A program made the position numbers and the translations under genes. Shown one piece after another: positions 33,985 to 42,255 of a stretch of 64,000 nt of DNA. The notes below the pieces were generated by a model. The model was not told where the DNA came from and did no database searches. It was given only the letters and a program-made list of their open reading frames with translations. The stretch lies in NCBI GenBank assembly GCA_035527975.1, contig DATKZM010000060.1, positions 1-64,000 on the forward strand, read 5' to 3'. This DNA is from DATKZM01 sp035527975. Its GTDB lineage: Bacteria > Pseudomonadota > Alphaproteobacteria > JAPULJ01. Numbering within the stretch: the first letter of the stretch is position 1; each line of letters begins with the position of its first letter.

Positions 33985-35109
33985 TCAGGCGCGCTGCTCA
34001 GCCAACACGGCGCTCTTGCGCTGCTTCACGCTCGCCGATTTCAGCTGGCCGCAGGCGGCCATGATATCGCGGCCACGCGGGGTCCGGGTGATGGCCACCA
34101 GATGCGCGTCGTGGAGAATGCGCACGAAGGCCTCGATGCGCTCGGGCGTGGAGCATTCGTAAGGCGCGCCCGGCCAGGCGTTGAACGGGATCAGGTTGAT
34201 CTTGGCCGGGATGTCGCGGACCAGCTTGGCCAGCGCGCGCGCATCACCAGCACTATCGTTCACGTCCTTCAGCATGACGTACTCGAAGGTGATGCGCCGC
34301 GCATTGCCGAGGCTTGGATAGGCGCGGCAGGCGGCAAGCAGCTCGGCAATCGGGTATTTGCGGTTGAGCGGCACGATGGCGTCGCGGATCTCGTCGGTAA
34401 CGGCGTGCAGCGAGACCGCGAGATTGACGTCGAGCTCGCGCCCGCAGCGCTCGATCATCGGCACCACGCCGGCGGTCGAAAGCGTGATGCGTTTCCTCGA
34501 CATGGCGAGCCCGTCGGGGTCCATGACGATGCGCAGCGCCTTGGCGACGTTGTCGTAATTGTAGAGCGGCTCGCCCATGCCCATCATCACGATGCTGGTG
34601 ATCTGGCGCTGGTTGACCGTCGTCGGCCATTCGCCCACTGCGTCGCGCGCCAGCATGAGCTGGCCGACGATCTCGCGGGGGCCCAGGTTGCGCACCAGGC
34701 GCTGGGTGCCGGTATGGCAAAACGTGCAATTGAGCGTGCAGCCGACCTGGCTGGAGACGCACAAAGTACCGCGGTCCTCCTCGGGGATGAGGACGCTTTC
34801 GGCCTCCTGGCCATCGTCGAAGGCGAGCAGCCATTTGCGCGTGCCGTCCTCGGAGAGGAGATCGCTGCTGGCCCGCGGCCGGTCGAGCACGTAGCGCTCC
34901 GCGAGCTTGGCGCGGAACGACTTGGCGAGCGAGGTCATGTCGTCGAACGACCGCGCGCCGCGATGATAGACCCAGTGCCAAAGCTGGCGCGCGCGAAAGG
35001 CCGGCTCGTCCATCCCGGCTACCAGGGCCGTGATCTCATCGCGGTCGAGGCCGATGAGGCTCAGGCGAGCATCGCTCTCAAGCAGGGCGGTTTCAGCGGG
35101 TGCATCCAT
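33985..35109 (-). CDS. rlmN: Dual-specificity RNA methyltransferase RlmN
   Basis: Radical-SAM enzyme that makes 2-methyladenosine at 23S A2503 and tRNA A37. 374 residues; the radical cluster is C124-x3-C128-x2-C131 (VGCTLNCTFC), and the C-terminal Cys353 (MAACGQL) is the methyl-carrying residue. The frame stays open upstream to 35271, but homologues start near MDAPAETALLESD, so ATG 35109 is preferred. No Shine-Dalgarno sequence precedes it, and a promoter -10 ends only 7 bp upstream, so the mRNA may be leaderless. Confidence 0.95.
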   Translation of the reverse strand: MDAPAETALLESDARLSLIGLDRDEITALVAGMDEPAFRARQLWHWVYHRGARSFDDMTSLAKSFRAKLAERYVLDRPRASSDLLSEDGTRKWLLAFDDGQEAESVLIPEEDRGTLCVSSQVGCTLNCTFCHTGTQRLVRNLGPREIVGQLMLARDAVGEWPTTVNQRQITSIVMMGMGEPLYNYDNVAKALRIVMDPDGLAMSRKRITLSTAGVVPMIERCGRELDVNLAVSLHAVTDEIRDAIVPLNRKYPIAELLAACRAYPSLGNARRITFEYVMLKDVNDSAGDARALAKLVRDIPAKINLIPFNAWPGAPYECSTPERIEAFVRILHDAHLVAITRTPRGRDIMAACGQLKSASVKQRKSAVLAEQRA

Positions 35110-35116
35110 GAGAGGA

Positions 35117-35145
35117 GATATAGGGGCCCCTGTCCCACTAGGCAA
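35117..35145 (-). promoter_or_regulatory. rlmN promoter placed for a leaderless mRNA
   Basis: On the minus strand, TTGCCT (35145-35140), 17-bp spacer, TATATC (35122-35117), then seven bases to the rlmN ATG. Initiation 7-8 bp past the -10 would fall on the A of the start codon. Confidence 0.55.
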
Positions 35146-35186
35146 AGGGTCCGCCAGGCAAAGGGCGCGCCCCGGCAAGGTGTGGG

Positions 35187-35762
35187 CTATTTCTTGCGGC
35201 GCTTGCCGGCTGTCTTGCGCTTCTTGGCCTTGCTCTTTCCGGCCTTGCTCTTTCCCGCCTTGCCTCGGCATTGGGTATCGATTGCCTTGAGGGCCGCGGA
35301 AAGGCCTTTCAGCGAATAGGTGTCGGCCGTCTGGGTGCCTTTCTTGGAGACGCCGACGACGATCATCGACGCGCCGCCGCGCATGGCGCCAACGAGCTTG
35401 GCATCCTCGCCCTTATAGGCATAAGCCTGCTGGCCCGCGGTGAAGAGCCGGTGGTCTGCGCCGGCGATGCGGATCACCACCTCCGATTTCGCCTTATAGG
35501 CGTAGCCAGCATTGACGGTGACCTCGGCCCAGCGCTTGCGCCCCGGCCAATGGGCGACGATCACGCTGACCTCGCCGCGCGTCTTGTACTTGCCGGTCGA
35601 TTTCTTGGGCAGGCTGGAGATGTAGCAAATGCGCTGCTTGCCGTCGGTGCGCAAGGTGGCGTCCCAATCGGCGTGCTTGGAGATCAACCGTGTCTCGGCG
35701 GCGGCATTGACCGCGGCCAGGAGGACGGCGGCGGCCGCGATCATCGTCGATGCTGGTTTCAT
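35187..35762 (-). CDS. Secreted invasion-associated locus B (IalB)-like protein with basic tail
   Basis: A predicted periplasmic protein of 191 residues. The signal peptide is at 1-22 (MKPASTMIAAAAVLLAAVNA). The body has the beta-rich pattern of IalB-like proteins (ADWDATLRTDGKQRICYISSLPKKSTGKY, then VVIRIAGADHRLF and GASMIVVGVSKKGTQTADTYSLKG), with two Cys that may pair. The last 25 residues are almost all Lys/Arg/Gly/Ala (GKAGKSKAGKSKAKKRKT), a quasi-repeat not needed for the fold. AAAGGGG precedes ATG 35762. It starts 35 bp after the SPOUT methylase gene and is probably co-transcribed with it. Confidence 0.75.
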   Translation of the reverse strand: MKPASTMIAAAAVLLAAVNAAAETRLISKHADWDATLRTDGKQRICYISSLPKKSTGKYKTRGEVSVIVAHWPGRKRWAEVTVNAGYAYKAKSEVVIRIAGADHRLFTAGQQAYAYKGEDAKLVGAMRGGASMIVVGVSKKGTQTADTYSLKGLSAALKAIDTQCRGKAGKSKAGKSKAKKRKTAGKRRKK

Positions 35763-35797
35763 GGCCCCTTTGGCGTGGCTCGGTTTGCTTCCTTGTC

Positions 35798-36406
35798 TTA
35801 CGTCTCTCTTGGCGAATCTTCTGCCGAATCTTTTGCCGAATCTTTTGCCTTTTTCTCCCTTGCGGCGGCACGGCGGCGCTCCTTCTTGATCCATATGGGC
35901 CCGCCGAATTCGTGTGGGCGGACCTCCTCGGGCGGCCCGCCGGGGAGCAGCGGCCGCCGCGCGAAGCGGTTCGAGCTGAGCAGACGGTCGTACATGATGA
36001 TCGCGCCCGCAACGGCCAGGTTGACCGAAAAGCGTGTCGGGATCTTGACGACGTGATCGGCAAGCTCCAGGAACTCGGGCGTAAGTCCGCCGCGCTCGGC
36101 GCCAAAGACGTAGGCCGCACAACGTGGATGGCGGAAGCTCGGCAGCTCGGCTGCGTCTTCGGTTATCTCCACTGCGACCAGCGAACAGTCGCGCGGCAAC
36201 GCCAGCGCGCGCACGTCATCGAATTCATAAAGCGGCAGGTTGCGCCCAGCATCGGAGGTATCCGCCAACCCGCCTTCGTGGCGGTCGTAAACGGAAACGA
36301 TGGAAAAGACGAAGCTGGCGCCAAACGCGTGCGCCGTGCGGAACAGGCTGCCCACATTCATCGCCTTGCTGACGCGTTCCACCCCGATGCCGAAATAGCC
36401 GCGCAT
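35798..36406 (-). CDS. SPOUT-family RNA 2'-O-methyltransferase (TrmH/SpoU)
   Basis: A 202-residue knotted methylase. Motif 1 is MNVGSLFRTAHAFGASFVF, motif 2 YVFGAERGGLT, and motif 3 IPTRFSVNLAVAGAIIMYDR, the SAM-binding knot. It lacks the N-terminal L30e-like substrate domain of RlmB, so it resembles TrmH or a small SpoU protein; the substrate RNA cannot be named. The C-terminus is an extension ending in three 12-bp repeats (35814-35849) that encode KDSAKDSAEDS. ATG 36406 was chosen over an upstream open frame on homology. It is divergent from the asparaginase gene. Confidence 0.87.
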   Translation of the reverse strand: MRGYFGIGVERVSKAMNVGSLFRTAHAFGASFVFSIVSVYDRHEGGLADTSDAGRNLPLYEFDDVRALALPRDCSLVAVEITEDAAELPSFRHPRCAAYVFGAERGGLTPEFLELADHVVKIPTRFSVNLAVAGAIIMYDRLLSSNRFARRPLLPGGPPEEVRPHEFGGPIWIKKERRRAAAREKKAKDSAKDSAEDSPRET

Positions 36407-36471
36407 GGGTCTGACCTTGCACCGACGGCCGGCGGTAAGGCAAGCTGCAAGACAGCGACGGTGAAGGCGCC

Positions 36472-37560
36472 ATGAACGATCGAACCCCGGCCAACTCAAA
36501 TCACGCGGCGTTTCCGGCGAACGACCGGGCGCCAGCGGCCAATCCAGTGCTGGTCGAAGTCTGGCGCGGCGATATTGTCGAGAGCGCGCATCGGGGCGCG
36601 GCCGCGGTGGTCGACGCGGGCGGTACGCTGGTGGCGCAGTGGGGCGATATTGAGCGGCCGGTCTATCCGCGCTCGGCGGTCAAACCCCTGCAGGCGCTGG
36701 CGCTGCTGGAAACCGGCGCGGCCGAAGCCTTCCGGGTAAGCGACGAGGAGATCGCGCTGGCCTGCGCCTCGCACAATGCCGAGCCCGCCCATGTGACGCT
36801 CGCCGGGGGCTGGCTTGCGCGGATCGGGCTCGGGCCCAACGACCTGGAATGCGGCGCTCACTCCCCGCTTGGACGAAAAGCCACCGAAGCGCTGATCGCC
36901 GCTGACCAGGCGCCACTGGCGCTCCACAACAACTGCTCGGGCAAGCATTCGGCCATGCTCACCACAGCGCGCCATCTGGGCGAGCCGACCAAGGGCTATG
37001 TGTCCGCCGATCATCCGGTGCAGATGCGGGTCCGCGATCTTTTGAGCGAGATGACCGGCTGCAATCTTGAGCAGGCACCCAGAGGCACCGACGGCTGCAG
37101 CATCCCGACTTATGCCGCGCCCTTGCGCAATCTCGCCCGCGCCATGGCCTGGTTGGCGGCGCCCGAGACGCTGCCGCCCAAGCGCGGCGAAGCGGCCCGG
37201 CGGATCGCCCATGCGCTGGTCGCCCATCCCTTCATGGTCGCCGGCTCCGGGCGGTTCGACACGCAGATGATCTCGCGGAGCGGCGGCGCAGCGCTGGTCA
37301 AGACCGGGGCGGAAGGCGTCTATATGGGCGCGGTGCCGGCGCGCGGGCCGCGCGGCGCCTTCGGCATCGCGCTCAAGATCGACGACGGCGCGACCCGCGC
37401 CTCGGAGGTCGCGATGGCCGGGCTGTTGCGCTATTTAGACGTCCTAGACGACGCCGCCTGGGCGCGCCTTCTGGCGATCGCGCAGCCCAGGCTTACCAAC
37501 TGGCGCGGCATCGAGACCGGAGCGATCAGGACCGCTGGCGGCTGGCTCGACGGCGTTTAG
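36472..37560 (+). CDS. L-asparaginase, Rhizobium etli type (class 3)
   Basis: Hydrolyses asparagine to aspartate and ammonia. 362 residues of the AnsA/ReAV family, unrelated to E. coli asparaginases. The two Ser-Lys-type pairs of this family are present as S68-K71 (YPRSAVKPLQ) and C155-K158 (HNNCSGKHSAML), shifted uniformly by 20 from my recollection of R. etli ReAV numbering because of a longer N-terminus. C155/K158 belong to the zinc site. The first 24 residues are not conserved. Quinone oxidoreductase follows after 27 bp. Confidence 0.9.
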   Translation: MNDRTPANSNHAAFPANDRAPAANPVLVEVWRGDIVESAHRGAAAVVDAGGTLVAQWGDIERPVYPRSAVKPLQALALLETGAAEAFRVSDEEIALACASHNAEPAHVTLAGGWLARIGLGPNDLECGAHSPLGRKATEALIAADQAPLALHNNCSGKHSAMLTTARHLGEPTKGYVSADHPVQMRVRDLLSEMTGCNLEQAPRGTDGCSIPTYAAPLRNLARAMAWLAAPETLPPKRGEAARRIAHALVAHPFMVAGSGRFDTQMISRSGGAALVKTGAEGVYMGAVPARGPRGAFGIALKIDDGATRASEVAMAGLLRYLDVLDDAAWARLLAIAQPRLTNWRGIETGAIRTAGGWLDGV

Positions 37561-37587
37561 GTCTAACGAAGGAACGGGAGGGACTGC

Positions 37588-38565
37588 ATGCGGGCGATGC
37601 TCTGCACGGAATGGGGTGGGCCGGATACGCTCAAGCTTCAGACGGTTGAACCCAAGCGCCCCGGCGAGGGCCAGCTCCGCATCGCCATCAAGGCGGCGGG
37701 CCTCAACTTTGCCGATACGCTGATGATCGCGGGCAAGTATCAGGAGCGGCCCGACTTCCCGTTCAGCCCGGGCCTGGAGGGCGCCGGCGAGGTGATCGAA
37801 TGCGGGCCCGGCGTCACCGGGTTCGAGCCGGGCACGCGGGTCATGGCGATGCTGGGGCATGGCGGCTTTGCAGAAGAGGCGATCACCACGCCCGAGCGGG
37901 TTTTTGCGATCCCCGATGCGATGCCTTACGCGGACGCGGCCGGCTTCCCGGTCGCCTACGGCACCTCGCATGTCGCCCTGCGGCACCGCGCGCACCTCGA
38001 GGCCGGCGAGACGCTGCTGGTGCATGGCGCCGCCGGCGGGGTCGGGCTGACGGCGGTCGAAATCGGCACCGTGATGGGCGCGACCGTGATCGCCTCGGCA
38101 AGCAGCGCCGAGAAACTGGCGCTGGCCAAGCAGTATGGCGCGCAGCACGGCATCGACTATTCCACCGAGGACATCCGCGAGCGCGTGTTGGAGATCACCG
38201 GCAAGCGGGGCGCCGACGTGATCTACGATCCGGTTGGCGGCGACGTCTTCGACACCTCGCTGCGCTGCATCGCCTGGGAGGGGCGGCTGCTGGTGATCGG
38301 CTTTGCGGCCGGGCGCATTCCCGAAGCGCCGGCGAATTATCTCTTGCTCAAGAACTGCTCGGCGGTGGGCGTCTTCTGGGGCGGCTACATGAAGCGCAAC
38401 CCGGCGGTGATCCGGCGCTCCTTCGATGAGCTGCTCGGCTGGTACGAAGCCGGCAAGCTGAAACCGCATGTCTCGGCGACCTACGAGCTCGCCGATGCGG
38501 CCACCGCCCTGAAGGCCATGATAGCCCGCAAGACGACGGGCAAGATCGTGCTTACGATGGAGTAG
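37588..38565 (+). CDS. NADPH:quinone oxidoreductase (zinc-free MDR family)
   Basis: A 325-residue medium-chain reductase of the QOR/zeta-crystallin branch. GroES-like fold at the N-terminus (AAGLNFADTLMIAGKY), nucleotide loop VHGAAGGVGLTAVEIG (about 150-165), and a C-terminal KIVLTM ending. The catalytic zinc ligands of alcohol dehydrogenases are absent. The substrate is probably a quinone or enone. GGAACGGGAGGG precedes the ATG. Confidence 0.9.
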   Translation: MRAMLCTEWGGPDTLKLQTVEPKRPGEGQLRIAIKAAGLNFADTLMIAGKYQERPDFPFSPGLEGAGEVIECGPGVTGFEPGTRVMAMLGHGGFAEEAITTPERVFAIPDAMPYADAAGFPVAYGTSHVALRHRAHLEAGETLLVHGAAGGVGLTAVEIGTVMGATVIASASSAEKLALAKQYGAQHGIDYSTEDIRERVLEITGKRGADVIYDPVGGDVFDTSLRCIAWEGRLLVIGFAAGRIPEAPANYLLLKNCSAVGVFWGGYMKRNPAVIRRSFDELLGWYEAGKLKPHVSATYELADAATALKAMIARKTTGKIVLTME

Positions 38566-38614
38566 GGGGCTTGGCGGCGTAAATCGCCTCGCGCTTCACC
38601 TTTTCCCCGATGAA

Positions 38615-38703
38615 CGTCATCCCCGCGAAAGCGGGGATCCAGGGACGCCAGCAACATCAGCGCCCAGCGATCTCTGGATTCCCGCTTTCGCGGGAATGAC
38701 GAC
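38615..38703. repeat. Inverted pair of CGTCATTCCCGCGAAAGCGGGAAT-type repeats
   Basis: Half 1 (38615-38642) is CGTCATCCCCGCGAAAGC followed by GGGGATCCAG; half 2 (38674-38703) is the same in reverse orientation, CTGGATTCCCGCTTTCGC then GGGAATGACG. Each half is itself a hairpin, and 31 bp separate them. This palindromic family is widespread in proteobacterial intergenic DNA. A degenerate single copy occurs at 53165-53192. Confidence 0.9.
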
Positions 38704-38804
38704 GGAGAGAGAACCCAAAACGCATCGCGGGCGTGGGGTCCGTGGCAGGGCAGCCCGGTCTCCACGCCCGCTCACCGGAGGCGTTGGCCTTGGGTGACGC
38801 CTGC

Positions 38805-39035
38805 CTAGCTTTTCCAGAAAGGCTTGTCGGCCTCGCGCAGAGCATCGATACGGTTGAGGCCGATATCCTTCAGCATATGGTTATCAAGCCGCTGCAGCTC
38901 CTTGCGGCCGCGCGCACGCTCCTGCCACAGCAGAACGAGACCCACGATGCGGGCGGCAAAGCCGCCTAAGCCCGTCACGGCACGGACCGGCGCATGGTGG
39001 CGAAAAGCGTAAGTATTAGCTTGTGTATGGGTCAT
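38805..39035 (-). CDS. DUF1127 domain small protein
   Basis: A 76-residue protein ending in the DUF1127 core: WQERARGRKELQRLDNHMLKDIGLNRIDALREA. Such small Arg-rich proteins are common in alphaproteobacteria and have been tied to RNA turnover and phosphate/stress adaptation; this copy's target is unknown. Just before the core is a hydrophobic stretch (GGFAARIVGLVLLW). ATG 39035 is set by AGGAGGCG upstream. Downstream, a short stem AGGCGT/ACGCCT (38779-38784, 38797-38802) and a longer GCGGGCGTGG/CCACGCCCGC stem could terminate it. It is divergent from the LysR gene. Confidence 0.88.
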   Translation of the reverse strand: MTHTQANTYAFRHHAPVRAVTGLGGFAARIVGLVLLWQERARGRKELQRLDNHMLKDIGLNRIDALREADKPFWKS

Positions 39036-39179
39036 TGGATCGCCTCCTGTGCTGCGGGTTTCCCCATTGATCGCTTTCATGATCAGGAAAATAAGGGTAT
39101 TTTGCGGTAGTGACAAACGATCGATTCTCATGTTATCGATTAGAAAATCTTATCTCTTAACAGATCGGCAACGCCTTCG

Positions 39180-40082
39180 ATGAGCCGCAAACTGCCACCG
39201 CTTAACGCGCTCCGCGCCTTCGAAGCGTCGGCCCGCCACCTCAGCTTCACCCGCGCCGCCGAGGAGCTCTTCGTGACCCAGGCCGCGGTCAGCCACCAGA
39301 TCAAGGCGCTGGAGGACTGGCTGGGCTTCAAGCTCTTCCACCGCATGGGGCGCGGCTTGCGTCTCAGCGAGGAAGGCCAGGACTACCTGCCGGTGTTGCG
39401 CGACGCCTTCGACGATATCGCCGCCGCCACCGAACGGCTGATGGGCGCGGAGTCCGAACAGCGGCTGACCATGAGCACGACCGACAGTTTCGCGGCCGGC
39501 TGGCTGGTGCAGCGCCTGAAGCGTTTCCGGGCGCGCCACCCGGAGATCGACGTGCGCCTCACCACCACCGACACGCCGGTCGACTTCGCCCGTTCCGATG
39601 TGGAGTTCTCGATCCGCTACGGCACCGGTCCCTGGCCAGGAACCGAGACGATCCCACTCTTCACCGAGGAAATCTTCCCGGTTTGCAGTCCCAAACTTGT
39701 CGAGGGGCTACACCCGCTGCACGAGCCCAAGGACCTCTTCGGTCACACGCTTCTGCACGACGACATGACGGTGACGTGGAGCAACTGGTTGATGGCCGCG
39801 GGGATCGAGGGGATCGACGCCGAGCGCGGGCCGACCTACATGCACTCCAATCTGGTGATCCAGGCGGCGATAGACGGCGAGGGCGTGGCGCTGGGCCGCT
39901 CGCGGCTGGTCGCCCGCGAGCTCGAGGAGGGCTGGCTCGTCAAGCCGTTCGAGTTCAGCCTGCCGTCAAACTTCAGCTATTTCGTGGTCTACCCGCTGGC
40001 GAGCAAGGACCGGCCCAAGATCATCGCCTTCCGCGACTGGCTGCTAGAGGAAGCCGCCATGCAGGACGAGGTGATGATGTGA
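39180..40082 (+). CDS. LysR-type regulator, GcvA-like
   Basis: A 300-residue regulator with an N-terminal winged helix (LPPLNALRAFEASARHLSFTRAAEELFVTQAAVSHQIKALEDWLG, about 5-50) and an effector domain resembling GcvA/AmpR types (STTDSFAAGWLVQRLKRFRARHPEIDVRL, then YMHSNLVIQAAIDGEGVALG). The usual target is the divergent neighbour, here DUF1127, across a 144-bp AT-rich gap. I could not identify a clear T-N11-A operator. The effector is unknown. Confidence 0.9.
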   Translation: MSRKLPPLNALRAFEASARHLSFTRAAEELFVTQAAVSHQIKALEDWLGFKLFHRMGRGLRLSEEGQDYLPVLRDAFDDIAAATERLMGAESEQRLTMSTTDSFAAGWLVQRLKRFRARHPEIDVRLTTTDTPVDFARSDVEFSIRYGTGPWPGTETIPLFTEEIFPVCSPKLVEGLHPLHEPKDLFGHTLLHDDMTVTWSNWLMAAGIEGIDAERGPTYMHSNLVIQAAIDGEGVALGRSRLVARELEEGWLVKPFEFSLPSNFSYFVVYPLASKDRPKIIAFRDWLLEEAAMQDEVMM

Positions 40083-40131
40083 GGGAAGAGCAATCGAAGA
40101 GAACGAGTTGGGTCTTCTGAGTGTTGAGTTC

Positions 40132-40160
40132 TTCCCTCCCCCTCAAGGGGGGAGGGGGAA
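40132..40160. repeat. REP-like C-run/G-run palindrome
   Basis: TTCCCTCCCCCTCAAGGGGGG followed by AGGGGGAA, an imperfect palindrome of the CCCTCCCC...GGGGAGGG type also seen at 61845-61981. It lies between convergent genes (LysR and the small secreted protein) and may act in termination. Confidence 0.65.
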
Positions 40161-40228
40161 AATCTGTACGTAGCCGAAGCTGCGTTACGTCACTCCGTCC
40201 TACATCGGCTTTGGCGTTGCGGAGCCGG

Positions 40229-40462
40229 TCAGGAGTAACTGCAGACGCGTTTCTTCTGAATGGTGCCATTTTGCCGAACTGCCACGGTGTAGCACCGCGG
40301 GTGACGGGGACGATATTCCTTCCTGCAGCTAACGGCGTTCGGTAGGCAGGAACTGCCCGATCGGAGCTGTGCGTTCTGCTGAGTACCGTTGGCCAGAGCC
40401 GGCGATGACGTCGCAGCGGCGAGTATGACCGCGGCGATCAAGCTGGTTGCGAAAGTCTTCAT
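40229..40462 (-). CDS. Small secreted four-cysteine protein, unknown
   Basis: Not recognised. 77 residues with a clear signal peptide (MKTFATSLIAAVILAAATSS, cleavage after ALA) and a basic mature part of about 53 residues holding four Cys (SSCLP, VSCRK, PRCYT, RVCSY), enough for two disulfides. AGGAG is well placed before ATG 40462. It appears monocistronic between a REP palindrome and a 160-bp empty stretch. A secreted peptide or small periplasmic protein is all that can be inferred. Confidence 0.65.
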   Translation of the reverse strand: MKTFATSLIAAVILAAATSSPALANGTQQNAQLRSGSSCLPNAVSCRKEYRPRHPRCYTVAVRQNGTIQKKRVCSYS

Positions 40463-40620
40463 GGTCTGTCTCCTGTCCAAGGCGGGAGGCTTGGCCTCTC
40501 ATGTGTTGGGATGGACAGTAGCGTGCCGTCACTGATCGGTCTGTGCGCGCCATCACCAGGTGCTTTGCCGGTATCGGCCCAGGAATTCGGTCCAGGAACT
40601 CGGTCCAATGCGCGGAATAG

Positions 40621-41817
40621 CTAAACCACGCCGTCCTCAAGCGACTTGGCGAGGCGGTCGAGCGCGGAGGACAGCTTGTCCGACTGGAGCGCAAAACAGA
40701 GGCGCAGATGGCCCTCGCCGCCCGGCCCGAAGGCCGAGCCCGGCGCCAGGCCAACCTTCTGCTCCATCAAGATGCGCTTGGCGACGGCGAGGCTGTCAGC
40801 CATGCCGTCGACGGCGATGAAGGCGTAGAAAGCGCCCGGCGGGTTGGCCATGTGGACGCCCTTAATCCCGCCGAGGCGCTGATAGACCATGTCGCGGTTG
40901 CGGCGGTAGAGCGCTTGCGTCTCGGCAACAAAGTCCTCGCCCTGCTCGATCGCCGCGATGCCGGCGCGCTGGATGAAAACGGGCGCGCAGGAGAAGTTGA
41001 ACTCGACCAGCTTGGTGAAGGTCTCGACCAGCGGTTCCGGCGCCACCATCCAGCCGAGCCGCCAGCCGGTCATGCACCAGTTCTTGGAGAATGAGTTGAC
41101 CACCACGAGCGGGTCGTCGGGCCGGGCGATATCGAGAAAAGAGGGCGCCCGCGCGGTTTCGAAAGCGATGCGCGTATAGACTTCGTCGGCGATGATCCAG
41201 ATGCCGCGCGCGCGGGCAAATTCCAACAGGCGCGCCTGGTCGTCGGCCGACATCATCCAGCCGGTCGGATTGCTGGGGCTGTTGATGAAGATGGCGCGGG
41301 TGCGCTCGTCGGCCATGGCGAAGAGCGCATCGAGATCGAGCGTCCAGCCCTCGGGCCCATGCTCGAGCTCGATGAGCCGCGCTTCGGCGCCCATGATGCG
41401 CACGGTCTGGATGCAGTTGGGCCAGATCGGGGTATGGACGATGGCGTTGTCGCCGGCATCGACGAAGGTCTCCATCGCCAGCATGATCGCGGTCATGCCC
41501 GAGATCGTGACAACGATGCGTTCGGCCCCGATCTCACGGCCGCGCAGGCCGCTCTCGTAACGCGCAAGGGCTTGGCGCAGATCGGGAATGCCGGCATTGC
41601 TCGAATAAAAGGTCTCGCCGGAATTGAGCGAGGCGGTGGCGGCGTCACGCACAAAATCGGGGGTCGTCATGTCGGACTCCCCGAACCAGAGCGGCGTGAC
41701 GCCTTCCATTGCCATGCCGATATCGGAGACCTCGCGGATGCGCGAGGATTCGATGTGCTCGAGCGCGGCGCGGATGGCCGGCAGACCGGTGTTCGCCTTG
41801 GCTGGGCGATCGTTCAT
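40621..41817 (-). CDS. PLP-dependent class I/II aminotransferase
   Basis: A fold-type I aminotransferase of 398 residues. The PLP lysine lies in NSFSKNWCMTGWRLGW; NSPSNPTGWMM and the ADEVYTRIAF aspartate are present. It resembles aspartate/arginine-pyruvate-type enzymes, but substrate choice cannot be read. I chose ATG 41817 because it lies 10 bp after the ridA-like stop; the longer open frame overlaps that gene. RidA proteins hydrolyse reactive enamines made by PLP enzymes, so this pairing makes functional sense. Confidence 0.9.
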   Translation of the reverse strand: MNDRPAKANTGLPAIRAALEHIESSRIREVSDIGMAMEGVTPLWFGESDMTTPDFVRDAATASLNSGETFYSSNAGIPDLRQALARYESGLRGREIGAERIVVTISGMTAIMLAMETFVDAGDNAIVHTPIWPNCIQTVRIMGAEARLIELEHGPEGWTLDLDALFAMADERTRAIFINSPSNPTGWMMSADDQARLLEFARARGIWIIADEVYTRIAFETARAPSFLDIARPDDPLVVVNSFSKNWCMTGWRLGWMVAPEPLVETFTKLVEFNFSCAPVFIQRAGIAAIEQGEDFVAETQALYRRNRDMVYQRLGGIKGVHMANPPGAFYAFIAVDGMADSLAVAKRILMEQKVGLAPGSAFGPGGEGHLRLCFALQSDKLSSALDRLAKSLEDGVV

Positions 41818-41827
41818 CCGGGCGCTC

Positions 41828-42214
41828 TCAGACCTTGGCCGCGACGGCGTCGATCTCGACCAGCCAGTCGGGGCTCGCAAGATCGGCGACGACGACGAGC
41901 GTGAAGGACGTCCGGGTCTCGCCGAGATACGGGATGCGGACCTCGCGGAAGGCGGCGACATCGGCCTTGTCGGTGATGTAGCCGTTGACCCGCACGAGGT
42001 CGGGGATATCCATGCCCGCCGCGTTGAGCACGACAATCAGGTTTTCCCAGGTCTGCTTGCACTGGGCCTTAAATCCCTCGGCCATGACACCATCGGGCTT
42101 CGCGCCGACCTGGCCGGCAAGATAGAGCCAGCGCGCGCCTGCCGGCACCTCGATGGCGTGGCTGTAGATGCTGGCCGGCGGGGCGATGCTGGCCGGATTG
42201 TGGATCTTGAGCAT
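41828..42214 (-). CDS. RidA/YjgF/UK114 family enamine/imine deaminase
   Basis: A 128-residue trimeric protein. Family features: YSHAIEVPAGARWLYLAGQVG, NLIVVLNAAGMDIPDLVRVNGYITD, and C-terminal RTSFTLVVVADLASPDWLVEIDAVA, containing the conserved Arg and Glu positions of the active cleft. It probably quenches 2-aminoacrylate-type intermediates from the adjacent aminotransferase. It is separated from maoC by a 25-bp tandem array. Confidence 0.88.
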   Translation of the reverse strand: MLKIHNPASIAPPASIYSHAIEVPAGARWLYLAGQVGAKPDGVMAEGFKAQCKQTWENLIVVLNAAGMDIPDLVRVNGYITDKADVAAFREVRIPYLGETRTSFTLVVVADLASPDWLVEIDAVAAKV

Positions 42215-42255
42215 TGGCGTGAGCCTCCCTTGTGTCCGCCTAGTGGTCGTTACGC

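Noticed and set aside
39136..39165. Second Irr box upstream of the LysR gene
   Set aside because: GATTAGAAAATCTTAT has only the left half of TTAGAA-N3-TTCTAA; the right half is missing.
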